A stretch of DNA of 34,453 bases from an uncultured Bacilli bacterium (lineage in GTDB: Bacteria; Bacillota_I; Bacilli_A; RF39; UBA660). A program made the translations under genes and the position numbers. Position 1 is the first letter of the stretch. Each line of letters opens with the position of its first letter. This document shows, one piece after another, positions 14,216-21,235 of this stretch. Below the pieces are notes generated by a model. It did not search any database. It was not told where the DNA came from and worked only from the letters and a program-made list of their open reading frames with translations. Location of the stretch: contig CANQAK010000008.1 in assembly GCA_947589495.1 (NCBI GenBank), forward strand, positions 1-34,453, read 5' to 3'.

Positions 14216-15991
14216 TTATTTAAAAATATATTTTTTACCTAAACATTTTTTTAAATGTTCTCTTAATTCTTGATCACAAGCATAAATATATAATCCATTA
14301 ACCCCTCTTGTCATAAGAACTCTTAATTCATTATTCAATAATTTCTCACCAAATTTTCTGTATTCACCATTCATTAATTTTCTATTTCTTGTAGCTTTAT
14401 CATTGCAACTATTTTCAGGGCAAAAAATTAATTTATTATTTCTGTATTTTACAGAAGGACCTATTATAACACCAACATAATTTAGATCAAAACCTTGAAT
14501 TGTAAAAATAGAACCTATTTCATCTATTGTTTGGGGTTGTTCAGCCCAACTTAAATTTTTAATTTTCTTATTTTTAATAGTTGTATAATTTTTAGCTATT
14601 TGATAGTTCCACGGTTTATGCCAATTATCAATGGTTACTTCCCAAAATTTACCGTTATTATATTTGTTATTATTATAAGGCCAATCATATGTTGCTACCA
14701 TTCTAGATAAACAATATTTACTATTTTTAGCTTTCCTTTTTATTTCTTTTTCCAAAAGTAATGGCGTATCAAAAGCTTTAATATCATAATTTCCTAAATT
14801 TGTTGGTAATTTTTTTATTACTCTATTTATAGTAAAATCATCTATCCAATTCAAAACTGTATCATTAGCATGAATTCTTAATTGCTTAAATAACTTTCTA
14901 TAAGTATTACTTTTTTTTGCTTTATTAATATATTTGTTTAATATTTTATATTCCCAATATTGTTCAGTAGATAATACTTGATTAGGATCATACATAACTA
15001 TTGTTACTTTAGATATTTCCATTATATCCTGTAATTGATTTTTTCCAGTATATGATTGTTTACCTTGAGTAAGTAAAAGATGGGCTTCATCAATAAAAAC
15101 AACATCTACATCATCCCTTTTATTAAATTTATTAATAAAAGATGTAGGTTTATAAACAAGTTTTTCGTTATCATTTAAACATAATTTATTAAAAATGTTA
15201 TTGTAAACATTTAATTGTTCATTATGATTGACTAATAAGTAAAAATTTAATTTTTTTTCAATTGTATTTTTATTATCTTTAATTATAGCATCTTTCATGC
15301 AACACAATTCATAAAAAGTACTACTATTTAATACTGTTTTTCCAGTTCCAGCTTCACCCTCTATAAAAATTAATTGCCTCTTTTTTTCAGTTACTAATGT
15401 TTCAGCTATTTTATCTATAATTAATTCTTTTAACATTTTTTGATCATAAGTCAATTTGTGTAAAGGAGAAGATTTAAAAATAGATGAATCTACAACTTTA
15501 CTTTCCAATGGAAAAAGCATTTCATTATCAAATCTCAATTCTTTCCATATTTTATTAAAAATAATATCAAATTCATTTGATGTATAATATTGGTTTTGAG
15601 GGTTGCTTCTAGCATTATGAACTTTTGATACATTATCAACACCAGTTAAATAATGAATCAGTTTATTTTCTATATCTAATGTTAAAGATTTGTTAAAATG
15701 TTCGTGTCCTATAATATATAATTCACTTTTATCATTATTAATATGAACTTGCCAATTACCATAAATTTTACCATCATTATAATGTTCTCTAGTTCTATCA
15801 AAAATATTATTTGATTCCCCAACATATACTTCATACATATTATTTGAATTCTTCCAAGCATGAATGTAAACAACAGGATATTGGATTATGTAATTTTTAT
15901 TCTTTTCATTTAAAAATTCATTTTCCATTTTTTTCAAATTAAAATCATTATCTACTATTTTTTTTATAATAGGTTTTGTAATTTTATTCAT
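14216..15991 (-). CDS. GIY-YIG nuclease domain fused to a DUF2075 (Schlafen-like) helicase
   Basis: A 591-residue protein. Residues about 39-115 fit the GIY-YIG nuclease fold: VVYIHA, then YVGESNNIFDRTREH with the expected Tyr and Arg, and E108 in DIENKLIHYL as the likely catalytic Glu. Residues about 180-590 are a DUF2075 superfamily 1-like ATPase with Walker A GEAGTGKT (212-219) and Walker B VVFIDEAH (297-304). The later blocks are SIFTIQGFDLNYVGVIIGP and RVLMTRGVNGLYIYA, which resemble helicase motifs V and VI. It probably unwinds or translocates on nucleic acid and cuts it. Its ribosome site AGGAG overlaps the stop codon of the MazG gene, so translation is coupled. Confidence 0.85.
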   Translation of the reverse strand: MNKITKPIIKKIVDNDFNLKKMENEFLNEKNKNYIIQYPVVYIHAWKNSNNMYEVYVGESNNIFDRTREHYNDGKIYGNWQVHINNDKSELYIIGHEHFNKSLTLDIENKLIHYLTGVDNVSKVHNARSNPQNQYYTSNEFDIIFNKIWKELRFDNEMLFPLESKVVDSSIFKSSPLHKLTYDQKMLKELIIDKIAETLVTEKKRQLIFIEGEAGTGKTVLNSSTFYELCCMKDAIIKDNKNTIEKKLNFYLLVNHNEQLNVYNNIFNKLCLNDNEKLVYKPTSFINKFNKRDDVDVVFIDEAHLLLTQGKQSYTGKNQLQDIMEISKVTIVMYDPNQVLSTEQYWEYKILNKYINKAKKSNTYRKLFKQLRIHANDTVLNWIDDFTINRVIKKLPTNLGNYDIKAFDTPLLLEKEIKRKAKNSKYCLSRMVATYDWPYNNNKYNNGKFWEVTIDNWHKPWNYQIAKNYTTIKNKKIKNLSWAEQPQTIDEIGSIFTIQGFDLNYVGVIIGPSVKYRNNKLIFCPENSCNDKATRNRKLMNGEYRKFGEKLLNNELRVLMTRGVNGLYIYACDQELREHLKKCLGKKYIFK

Positions 15992-15999
15992 AAAAACTC

Positions 16000-16317
16000 C
16001 TAAATTAATTTATTGTATTTTGTGCTTTTACCTTTAGCTTTTTCCACAGGATATTTTTTTGCTGTTTTTTCCATTTTAGTTAAAACTATTTGTTCAGGAT
16101 TTAATTTTAATTTATCAGCTAATAATAAGCAATAATTTATAACATCTGCTAGTTCTTCTTCTACTTCATTAATGTCAAATTCATTATTCCATTGAAAACA
16201 TTCTAATAATTCACCAGCTTCAATAGAAATACTTTTTGCTAAATTTTCTGGTGAATGAAACTGATCCCAGTCTCTTTCTTCATTAAATTTAATTATTTTA
16301 TTAATTAACTCTTCCAT
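16000..16317 (-). CDS. MazG-like nucleotide pyrophosphohydrolase
   Basis: A 105-residue all-alpha NTP-PPase of the MazG-like/dCTPase group. The metal-binding pattern ExxE...ExxD is complete: E36 and E39 in IEAGELLE, E55 and D58 in EEELADV. It starts with the family-typical FHSPENLAKSISIEAGELLE block. Such enzymes hydrolyse (d)NTPs to the monophosphate and pyrophosphate. In a phage-defence operon this could deplete or remove modified nucleotides; this is inference. The ribosome site GGAGG overlaps the Fic stop codon and the next gene is coupled in the same way, so Fic, MazG and helicase should be made together. Confidence 0.92.
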   Translation of the reverse strand: MEELINKIIKFNEERDWDQFHSPENLAKSISIEAGELLECFQWNNEFDINEVEEELADVINYCLLLADKLKLNPEQIVLTKMEKTAKKYPVEKAKGKSTKYNKLI

Positions 16318-16325
16318 ACTACCTC

Positions 16326-17162
16326 CTAAAACAATTCTTTAACAATCAAATCTTGTGAATGTAAATTATTATTTTTACCTAATAATAAATTTTCATAAAA
16401 TTTAATTAAATACCTTTTATCCTCTTTTATATTTAAATAATTATTAAAATAATTACTTCTTACTAATGCATTTCTAAAATAAACTGATTTATCTTTAAAT
16501 AGTGTATTATCAACATTATAACCAAGACTAATTAAATATTTTTCTATAAATAATGCTGTTGTTCTAGTGTTCCCTTCTCTAAACGGATGTACTTGCCAAA
16601 TATTTGATGAAAAATTAGTTATATTATTAATTAATTCAACAATACCCATTTCTTTATAATTCTTTTCTTTTTCTAACGATATATCATACTCCAATGATTC
16701 TTTTAATGTTTTTGAGTCTCCATAAGCTACCGAATCATTATTTAATATTTTTTCATGCTTAGAAAAATCTATTTTTCTAAATTCTCCAGCAAATTCATAA
16801 ACATCTTGAAATAAATATTTATGAATATATTTTAAATAATCTACAGATAATTCAAAATTATCAATTTGCAATAATTCTACAATTCTAGTAGAAACTAGAT
16901 CACATTCCATTTCATTATGATTTATATCGTTTTGTTTCTCTTTTTCATTATAGTATTCTTTTAATTTTTTTTCTACTTGTTCTATAGTAAGATTCCCCTC
17001 TACATTATCACTAACAAGTCTTTCAAAATATTTAGAAGGTTTTAAATTATCTACTTTTTGAAGCCCAATAGCCATATCCCACTGTAATTGTTTAATATAA
17101 CCCTTAGATTTTACTTGTTCAGTATATTCTACATTACTAGAATCTAAATCTTTTTCACTCAT
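16326..17162 (-). CDS. Fic-family protein with built-in inhibitory helix
   Basis: A 278-residue enzyme. The Fic core carries the complete active-site motif HPFREGNTRT (192-201), so it should transfer AMP or a related group to a target hydroxyl. An N-terminal helical region holds SDNVEG (51-56), which fits the inhibitory (S/T)xxxE(G/N) motif that blocks ATP gamma-phosphate binding in Fic proteins. That would make it an autoinhibited enzyme needing a trigger. The flap region VYEFAGEFRK precedes the core. Start ATG with GGAGGTATTT upstream. Its place between a nuclease-like gene and MazG suggests a conditional toxin role in the cassette, not a stand-alone toxin-antitoxin pair. Confidence 0.9.
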   Translation of the reverse strand: MSEKDLDSSNVEYTEQVKSKGYIKQLQWDMAIGLQKVDNLKPSKYFERLVSDNVEGNLTIEQVEKKLKEYYNEKEKQNDINHNEMECDLVSTRIVELLQIDNFELSVDYLKYIHKYLFQDVYEFAGEFRKIDFSKHEKILNNDSVAYGDSKTLKESLEYDISLEKEKNYKEMGIVELINNITNFSSNIWQVHPFREGNTRTTALFIEKYLISLGYNVDNTLFKDKSVYFRNALVRSNYFNNYLNIKEDKRYLIKFYENLLLGKNNNLHSQDLIVKELF

Positions 17163-17204
17163 TAAATACCTCCTATAAAACTATAACTTTTATTATATGT
17201 AATC

Positions 17205-18449
17205 TTATTTACCATAAATTCTATAATTAGTAGATACTAGTTTAAACTTACTTTTACAAAATAAATCACTAGCTTTAATAACTTTTACTTTTCTTATACT
17301 ATTTTTACAATTATAAACTCGATATATAAAATAATTATCTTTATGTTTTTTAGCAAATTCTATTTCATTTGATGAAATTTCAATTGGAGTGCTTTCATCA
17401 CCTTTAGTTGATTTTACTTCAATATATTTTTCAATAATATTACCTTCATTATCTATATAAAATGATTTAATATCATATCCTTCATCATCCTTTTTATTGT
17501 CAAAAAATCTTTTCATTTCTTCAACTAATTCGTTAATTTTTAATTTCATAACTTGCTTTATTTCATGATCTAAAATGTCTTTTTCCGTAATTTCTCCCTG
17601 AGCTGTATTAACAATTGCACGAGTTACATAATCTATTTTTCCTTTTCTTAATTGTTTATCATAATCCTTTTTATTATATTTTTTTATTTTAATTGGATCA
17701 TCAACAAAATCTAATTTTCGCTCTTTTTTGGATTTTTGTTCTAATTCAGCAAATAATTTTTGAATTTTCTCATATTCTTCTTTACTGTAAACTAATTCTT
17801 CAGTGGAATTTACTAATTTTAGAGGAAATTTATATACTAATCTATTTTTTTCAATGTCTTTATAAGGCTTTCCATTAAGAGCAAAAACTCCTTCAAAATG
17901 AAACTTTAATTCATCATCCTTAGAAAATAAATAAATTGGTAAATTATCTTTACTAGAATTTGCCAAAATTAAATTATTACCTTCTAATTTTTGATCACCA
18001 ATTTTACCTTGACCAGTATAAATTATTTCTCCGTCAGCAATCTCTGAATCTTCATAAAAATCGTTATTACTCAATATTAAAACAATAGAATATGTTTTAT
18101 TTGATTTCATTATTCCTGACATTCCAGATATTTTAAATAAATTTAATAATTCTTCTCTTGTTAAAATATCACCTATTTTTAAAAACGACATACGAACAAT
18201 ATTTTCGTAAAAGCAAGATTTCCATAATCCTGATCCTTTTTCTTTTAACATAAATAATTCGTCTTTATTATTAAAAGCATCAGATTCTTTACAGTTTATT
18301 TCAAGTCTTGCTCTAATAGATGCACCATTATTGGCATTTTTTTTATTTGTAATAATTTCCATCTCTTTATATATATCTGATAAGTGAATGTATTCTGGAT
18401 AATTATTACGATATAAAGTTGCAAATATTCTTAATAAATTTTCTTTCAT
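17205..18449 (-). CDS. SRA-like plus DUF3883 nuclease-like protein (candidate type IV restriction enzyme)
   Basis: A 414-residue protein when started at the ATG at 18447-18449, which has GGAGTG upstream; the GTG two codons earlier overlaps this site. Residues 1-90 resemble a winged helix. Residues about 95-215 resemble the SRA-like domain of McrA-type enzymes: YSIVLILSN, EIIYTGQGKIGDQKLEGNNLILANS, and LKFHFEGVFALNG. Residues about 290-414 are DUF3883, with GYDIKSFYIDNEGN and YIEVKST giving D326, E344 and K346 of a PD-(D/E)xK site. A reader of modified DNA bases tied to a nuclease would cut modified phage DNA. Domain calls rest on motif patterns only. Confidence 0.75.
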   Translation of the reverse strand: MKENLLRIFATLYRNNYPEYIHLSDIYKEMEIITNKKNANNGASIRARLEINCKESDAFNNKDELFMLKEKGSGLWKSCFYENIVRMSFLKIGDILTREELLNLFKISGMSGIMKSNKTYSIVLILSNNDFYEDSEIADGEIIYTGQGKIGDQKLEGNNLILANSSKDNLPIYLFSKDDELKFHFEGVFALNGKPYKDIEKNRLVYKFPLKLVNSTEELVYSKEEYEKIQKLFAELEQKSKKERKLDFVDDPIKIKKYNKKDYDKQLRKGKIDYVTRAIVNTAQGEITEKDILDHEIKQVMKLKINELVEEMKRFFDNKKDDEGYDIKSFYIDNEGNIIEKYIEVKSTKGDESTPIEISSNEIEFAKKHKDNYFIYRVYNCKNSIRKVKVIKASDLFCKSKFKLVSTNYRIYGK

Positions 18450-18483
18450 AAACACTCCATTAAAAATCTAATTTAACTAATTA

Positions 18484-19767
18484 TTATGGTTTTAAAGCAG
18501 TTATAGGAATTACATATACTCCATCTTTTCTTCGATATGCATAATCAATCATTCCACTTATTACACATAAAAATTTAGGCTGTATCTCACAGCTTTTTGA
18601 AAATTTCAATAAATTATTTGAAGCTTCATCTATTTTTCCTACTCCTAATTTTACTTCTATAGCACCATAACTACCATCTCTTAATTCAACAATGGCATCT
18701 ACTTCTTCTTTAGTATTATTATCATGGAAATGATAAATATGGCCACCTAAATATTCAATATATATTCTTAAATCTCTTATAACTAATGATTCAAACATAA
18801 ATCCGAATAATTCTAAATCATTTATTAATTGTTCTTGTTTTAATCCTAAAACTGCACATGCTAAAGAGGGATCAACATAATGTCTTTTAACGGCTTTTCC
18901 TACTCTTACACTAGATCGAATCTTTTCAGAATATGGTAATTGATCTTGAAGTAAATGAATATTTTTTAATACATTTAAATAATCTAATACTGTATTTCTA
19001 CTTACTTTATAATTTTCTTCATTTGTATAATCATCTATATCACTTATTAATTTTTTATTGGTTACTATTGTTGATTCATTTCTTGCAAGTGATCTTAATA
19101 ACATTCTCATTTTTTCTTTATCTCTAAATACGCCATCATAATTAATATCATGGTCAAGAACATCATTTATGTAACTTTCAGGTAGTTTATAATAATTTTT
19201 TTTATCATACTTTAAACTAGCTGGCCATCCACCCCTTATGATTAAGTCAGCAAGAATTTCAATAGTTGGTTTATTTTTTAAATTAATTGCTACATTTTTA
19301 TTATTAAATAAATCCAAAAGAGAAACTAACCCTTCCGAATCATTTGATTCAAATAAAGACATAGTATACATATTTAATTTATAAATTCTTCCTGCCCCAG
19401 AATGAAAGATATTTTCTGGTTTAGCTGGTACCGAAGAACCAGTTAATATAAATTTACCACTTTTTCCATCTTCATCACACTTAGTTCTCACATCATCCCA
19501 TATTTGTTCGATAGATTGCCATTCATCAATTAATTCGGGATATAAATTTGTATAAATTAATTCTCTATTTATTAAAGCTTTTTGATAATCAGAATTAGGA
19601 TTATTAGATTTAGTTAATAATACATATGAGTTAGCATGATTTAAAGCCGTCCATGTTTTACCACAATATTTAGGCCCTTCAATACTTATTGCTCCAAATA
19701 AGTCTAGTAACTCATCTATTTCATCGTCAACTAATCTTTTTGTATAATTTTCTCTAGTTAAAGCCAT
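18484..19767 (-). CDS. AAA-family ATPase with DUF4143 domain
   Basis: A 427-residue protein of the AAA_14/DUF4143 class. Walker A is GPKYCGKT (31-38) and LIDEW (79-83) stands at Walker B; FILTGSS is the sensor region. The C-terminal DUF4143 part ends in EEVDAIVELRDGSYGAIEVKLG, where D357, E371 and K373 give a PD-(D/E)xK-like pattern. Such proteins are abundant in bacteria and mostly uncharacterised. It is the first gene behind the repeat-bearing promoter and lies about 34 bases before the next start, so it leads the operon. It may be cargo of its own or part of the cassette. The ATG has AAAGGTGG upstream. Confidence 0.85.
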   Translation of the reverse strand: MALTRENYTKRLVDDEIDELLDLFGAISIEGPKYCGKTWTALNHANSYVLLTKSNNPNSDYQKALINRELIYTNLYPELIDEWQSIEQIWDDVRTKCDEDGKSGKFILTGSSVPAKPENIFHSGAGRIYKLNMYTMSLFESNDSEGLVSLLDLFNNKNVAINLKNKPTIEILADLIIRGGWPASLKYDKKNYYKLPESYINDVLDHDINYDGVFRDKEKMRMLLRSLARNESTIVTNKKLISDIDDYTNEENYKVSRNTVLDYLNVLKNIHLLQDQLPYSEKIRSSVRVGKAVKRHYVDPSLACAVLGLKQEQLINDLELFGFMFESLVIRDLRIYIEYLGGHIYHFHDNNTKEEVDAIVELRDGSYGAIEVKLGVGKIDEASNNLLKFSKSCEIQPKFLCVISGMIDYAYRRKDGVYVIPITALKP

Positions 19768-19790
19768 TTATATCCCACCTTTCAATTATA

Positions 19791-19819
19791 AATATACCAT
19801 ATTACTAATTTCTTTTCAA
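19791..19819 (-). promoter_or_regulatory. Promoter of the element operon
   Basis: -35 TTGAAA (19814-19819), 17-base spacer and -10 TATATT (19791-19796) on the minus strand, 24 bases before the first gene. No strong terminator is seen before the recombinase end, so one transcript may cover about 8 kb. Confidence 0.65.
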
Positions 19820-19825
19820 CACAAG

Positions 19826-19886
19826 TTGTGCAAATAACATAATTTTCATTGTGCAAATCGCACGATTTTTATTGTGCAAATAACAT
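19826..19886. repeat. Three direct repeats spaced 23 bp upstream of the element promoter
   Basis: TTGTGCAAATAACAT at 19826-19840 and 19872-19886, and the variant TTGTGCAAATCGCAC at 19849-19863. The copies start exactly 23 bp apart, about two helix turns, and the first is 7 bp from the -35 box. This is the pattern of cooperative binding sites for an activator or repressor, or of iterons. Confidence 0.75.
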
Positions 19887-20033
19887 TTAATTTTTATAAC
19901 CTAAATAAATATTTTTAAATGCTGTAGTTGATTTCATAAAGTAATCATTTATTTTTTTAATATTAAAGCAAAAATTAAACTTTATCCAATTAATTTTTAT
20001 TTATTAAATTAGCTTTAATTGTTATACATTAAT
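19887..20033. other. Gene-free right end of the element
   Basis: About 150 bases of AT-rich sequence between the repeats and the recombination arm. I see no gene, promoter or strong hairpin. The amidase frame reads out into it and stops at 20022-20024. Confidence 0.6.
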
Positions 20034-20072
20034 CACACAATGATTATCCCCACCTCCGGCATTTATGTGATT
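20034..20072. other. Element-chromosome junction attR-type site
   Basis: Element arm CACACAATGATTATCCCC (20034-20051), core CCACCT (20050-20055), then amidase coding sequence to the right. Fused with the arm at the other end, this would give an attP with two inverted arms matching at 15 of 18 positions around CCCCAGGTGGGG. Confidence 0.85.
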
Positions 20073-20324
20073 AGAAACCAATATAACATCATTACCATTT
20101 CCATAAAAACTTTGAGCTCTTTTTGGTCTTGTATTAGAATCTAGCGTTTCATCACTAGTTCTAGTCATACTACTATCTATTCCTAAATCATCAAATCTTT
20201 TTTTCATATACTTACTAATCTTTAAAGTATAATCTTTTTCTGTTATTCCATTTCCACTTGTGCCTGGATCACTACCTCCATGTCCAGCATCAATTACAAC
20301 TTTTTTTGTAGCTCTATCATCCAT
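20050..20324 (-). pseudogene. 5' part of the disrupted N-acetylmuramoyl-L-alanine amidase
   Basis: Starts at the ATG at 20322-20324, which has AGGTGAT upstream; the GTG at 20333 overlaps that site. It encodes the N-terminal part of an Amidase_3 domain: VVIDAGHGGSDPGT with the first zinc His, and LVSNHINAGGG with another. The host sequence then breaks at GGG and runs into element DNA, adding a short foreign tail (DNHCVINV) before a stop. Joined to 10398 the frame reads NHINAGGGDGAEIIYALRNSD, a normal Amidase_3 sequence. There is no signal peptide. The piece lacks the catalytic glutamate region and the LysM repeats, so it should be inactive. Confidence 0.92.
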
Positions 20325-20449
20325 GTTTATCACCTATTATAAGGTATGAAAAGTTATTAATTTAGTGAATTTTTATTTTTAGATAATTCTAGTAAAAAAT
20401 CTTTCAAATCTTCAATTTTTTTCGTAGTTTTAAAAGATTTTGTATTTTT

Positions 20450-20471
20450 TTCTACTATATATATAGTAGAA
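20450..20471. promoter_or_regulatory. Perfect 22-bp palindrome before the GG-leader peptide gene
   Basis: Arms TTCTACTATAT/ATATAGTAGAA meet with no gap and end at the ribosome site. It contains TATATA, which could be part of the -10 box. It may be an operator of a dimeric regulator or an mRNA hairpin that controls translation. Confidence 0.6.
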
Positions 20472-20485
20472 GGAGGTGATAATCA

Positions 20486-20602
20486 ATGCAAATATTAAGT
20501 GATAATGATCTTTTTAATATTAATGGCGGTTCATCAATAATAGTTTGTACGTATTATGGATTAATTAAAATTATAAGATGGATTTATAAATTAATAAGTT
20601 AA
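20486..20602 (+). CDS. Double-glycine leader peptide (bacteriocin- or signal-like), 38 residues
   Basis: Starts at the ATG at 20486-20488 behind a near-perfect AGGAGGTGAT. The leader MQILSDNDLFNINGG fits the LSxxEL..I.GG pattern of peptides cut after Gly-Gly by ABC transporters with a C39 peptidase. The 23-residue core begins SSIIVCTYYGLIKI, contains one cysteine and is hydrophobic with three basic residues, so it may act on membranes. A strong terminator follows at once. No transporter or immunity gene lies in the window; those would have to be elsewhere. Only plus-strand gene in this area. The function, bacteriocin or pheromone, is open. Confidence 0.7.
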   Translation: MQILSDNDLFNINGGSSIIVCTYYGLIKIIRWIYKLIS

Positions 20603-20640
20603 GAAAAGCAGAAATTAATTTTTCTGCTTTTCTGCTTTTT
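20602..20640 (+). terminator. Strong terminator after the GG-leader peptide gene
   Basis: Perfect 13-pair stem AGAAAAGCAGAAA/TTTCTGCTTTTCT with a 6-base loop, then GCTTTTT. Confidence 0.85.
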
Positions 20641-20684
20641 CGTTATTGTAATTAAGTAACTTATCGCTCACTGCATATAAAATA

Positions 20685-20716
20685 TAAAAAAGTAATAAAT
20701 TTGTGAAATTTATTAC
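20685..20716 (-). terminator. Terminator of the 163-residue gene
   Basis: Stem GTAATAAAT/ATTTATTAC with a 7-base loop followed by six Ts on the minus strand. Confidence 0.75.
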
Positions 20717-20726
20717 CTTAAAATTA

Positions 20727-21218
20727 CTAATTTTTAACAGCAACAGTTATATTTGAATAATCATATTTTATTTCATTAAGTATTTGCAAAAGTAAATTCA
20801 TCAAAGTTTCTACATCATAGTGAGTTTCTACATATAAATTATTAGCAATTTGAAGAGGCCTAGACATATCATTAGGATTATCAGACAATCTGTTTCTTGT
20901 ATGTCCCAATAAATGGTTACATAATTTTTTTGCTTTAGACATTCTGTTTTTATCTTTAACTGCATCTTTTAAAATTATCTCAAATGCTTTTTTCCAAGTA
21001 GAGACAGTGTATCGATTACCTCCTATAAGTACTGCTACAATTTTTTTACCTTTAAAAATCTTAGTGTTAGAAAGAGGATATTTTATTTCATATTCATTGT
21101 TTTCTACAAGTCCTTCTTGCATTTTAGAAACATCTTTAATAATTTTATCAAAAGTTTCATTTACCATTAATATCATTTCTTCTTGTTTTTTTCTAATTTT
21201 ATCTAAAATATTTGTCAT
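20727..21218 (-). CDS. Unknown 163-residue soluble protein
   Basis: Residues 1-45 are helical and charged. Residues about 50-163 form a compact domain with KGKKIVAVLIGGNRYTVSTWKKAFEIIL, then LSDNPNDMSRPLQIANNLYVETHYDVETLMNLLLQI and a C-terminal YDYSNI. This layout resembles a small module I associate with restriction- or recombination-linked proteins, but I cannot name the family. No membrane segment or catalytic motif is seen. It is a single-gene unit with its own strong promoter, an operator-like palindrome and its own terminator, which suggests tight control. AGGTGG precedes the ATG. Confidence 0.75.
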   Translation of the reverse strand: MTNILDKIRKKQEEMILMVNETFDKIIKDVSKMQEGLVENNEYEIKYPLSNTKIFKGKKIVAVLIGGNRYTVSTWKKAFEIILKDAVKDKNRMSKAKKLCNHLLGHTRNRLSDNPNDMSRPLQIANNLYVETHYDVETLMNLLLQILNEIKYDYSNITVAVKN

Positions 21219-21235
21219 TTACACCACCTAGTTAA

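Larger units (their letters stand above)
10393..20055 (-). mobile_element. Serine-recombinase integrative element of about 9.66 kb inserted in an amidase gene
   Basis: Limits are set by the break in the amidase reading frame and by the 6-bp core AGGTGG (minus strand) present at both ends. All protein genes run on the minus strand, the same direction as the host gene. Contents in transcript order are AAA/DUF4143 ATPase, SRA-like/DUF3883 protein, Fic, MazG-like, GIY-YIG/DUF2075 helicase, a 30-residue reading frame, large serine recombinase, an unknown protein and a frameshifted DUF3883 gene. No replication, relaxase or phage structural genes are seen, so it is not self-transmissible. It is best called a mobilised defence-type island or a satellite element. 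Excision would restore the amidase exactly. Confidence 0.9.

Noticed and set aside
19826-19886. Repeats as a CRISPR array
   Set aside because: Only three short 15-bp units at 23-bp spacing, no spacers of 30 bases, no cas genes. The place next to a promoter fits binding sites better.
10393-20055. A prophage or conjugative element
   Set aside because: No terminase, capsid, portal, tail, lysis, relaxase or type IV secretion genes are visible in the element.
20022-20333. A complete short amidase gene
   Set aside because: The frame leaves amidase sequence at GGG and enters element DNA; the missing part is found intact at 10398-9471.
20355-20450. Minus-strand frame ending ...LLELSKNKNSLN upstream of the amidase
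   Set aside because: Looks coding over about 29 codons but has no start codon and is closed by stops at its 5' side; at most a gene remnant.
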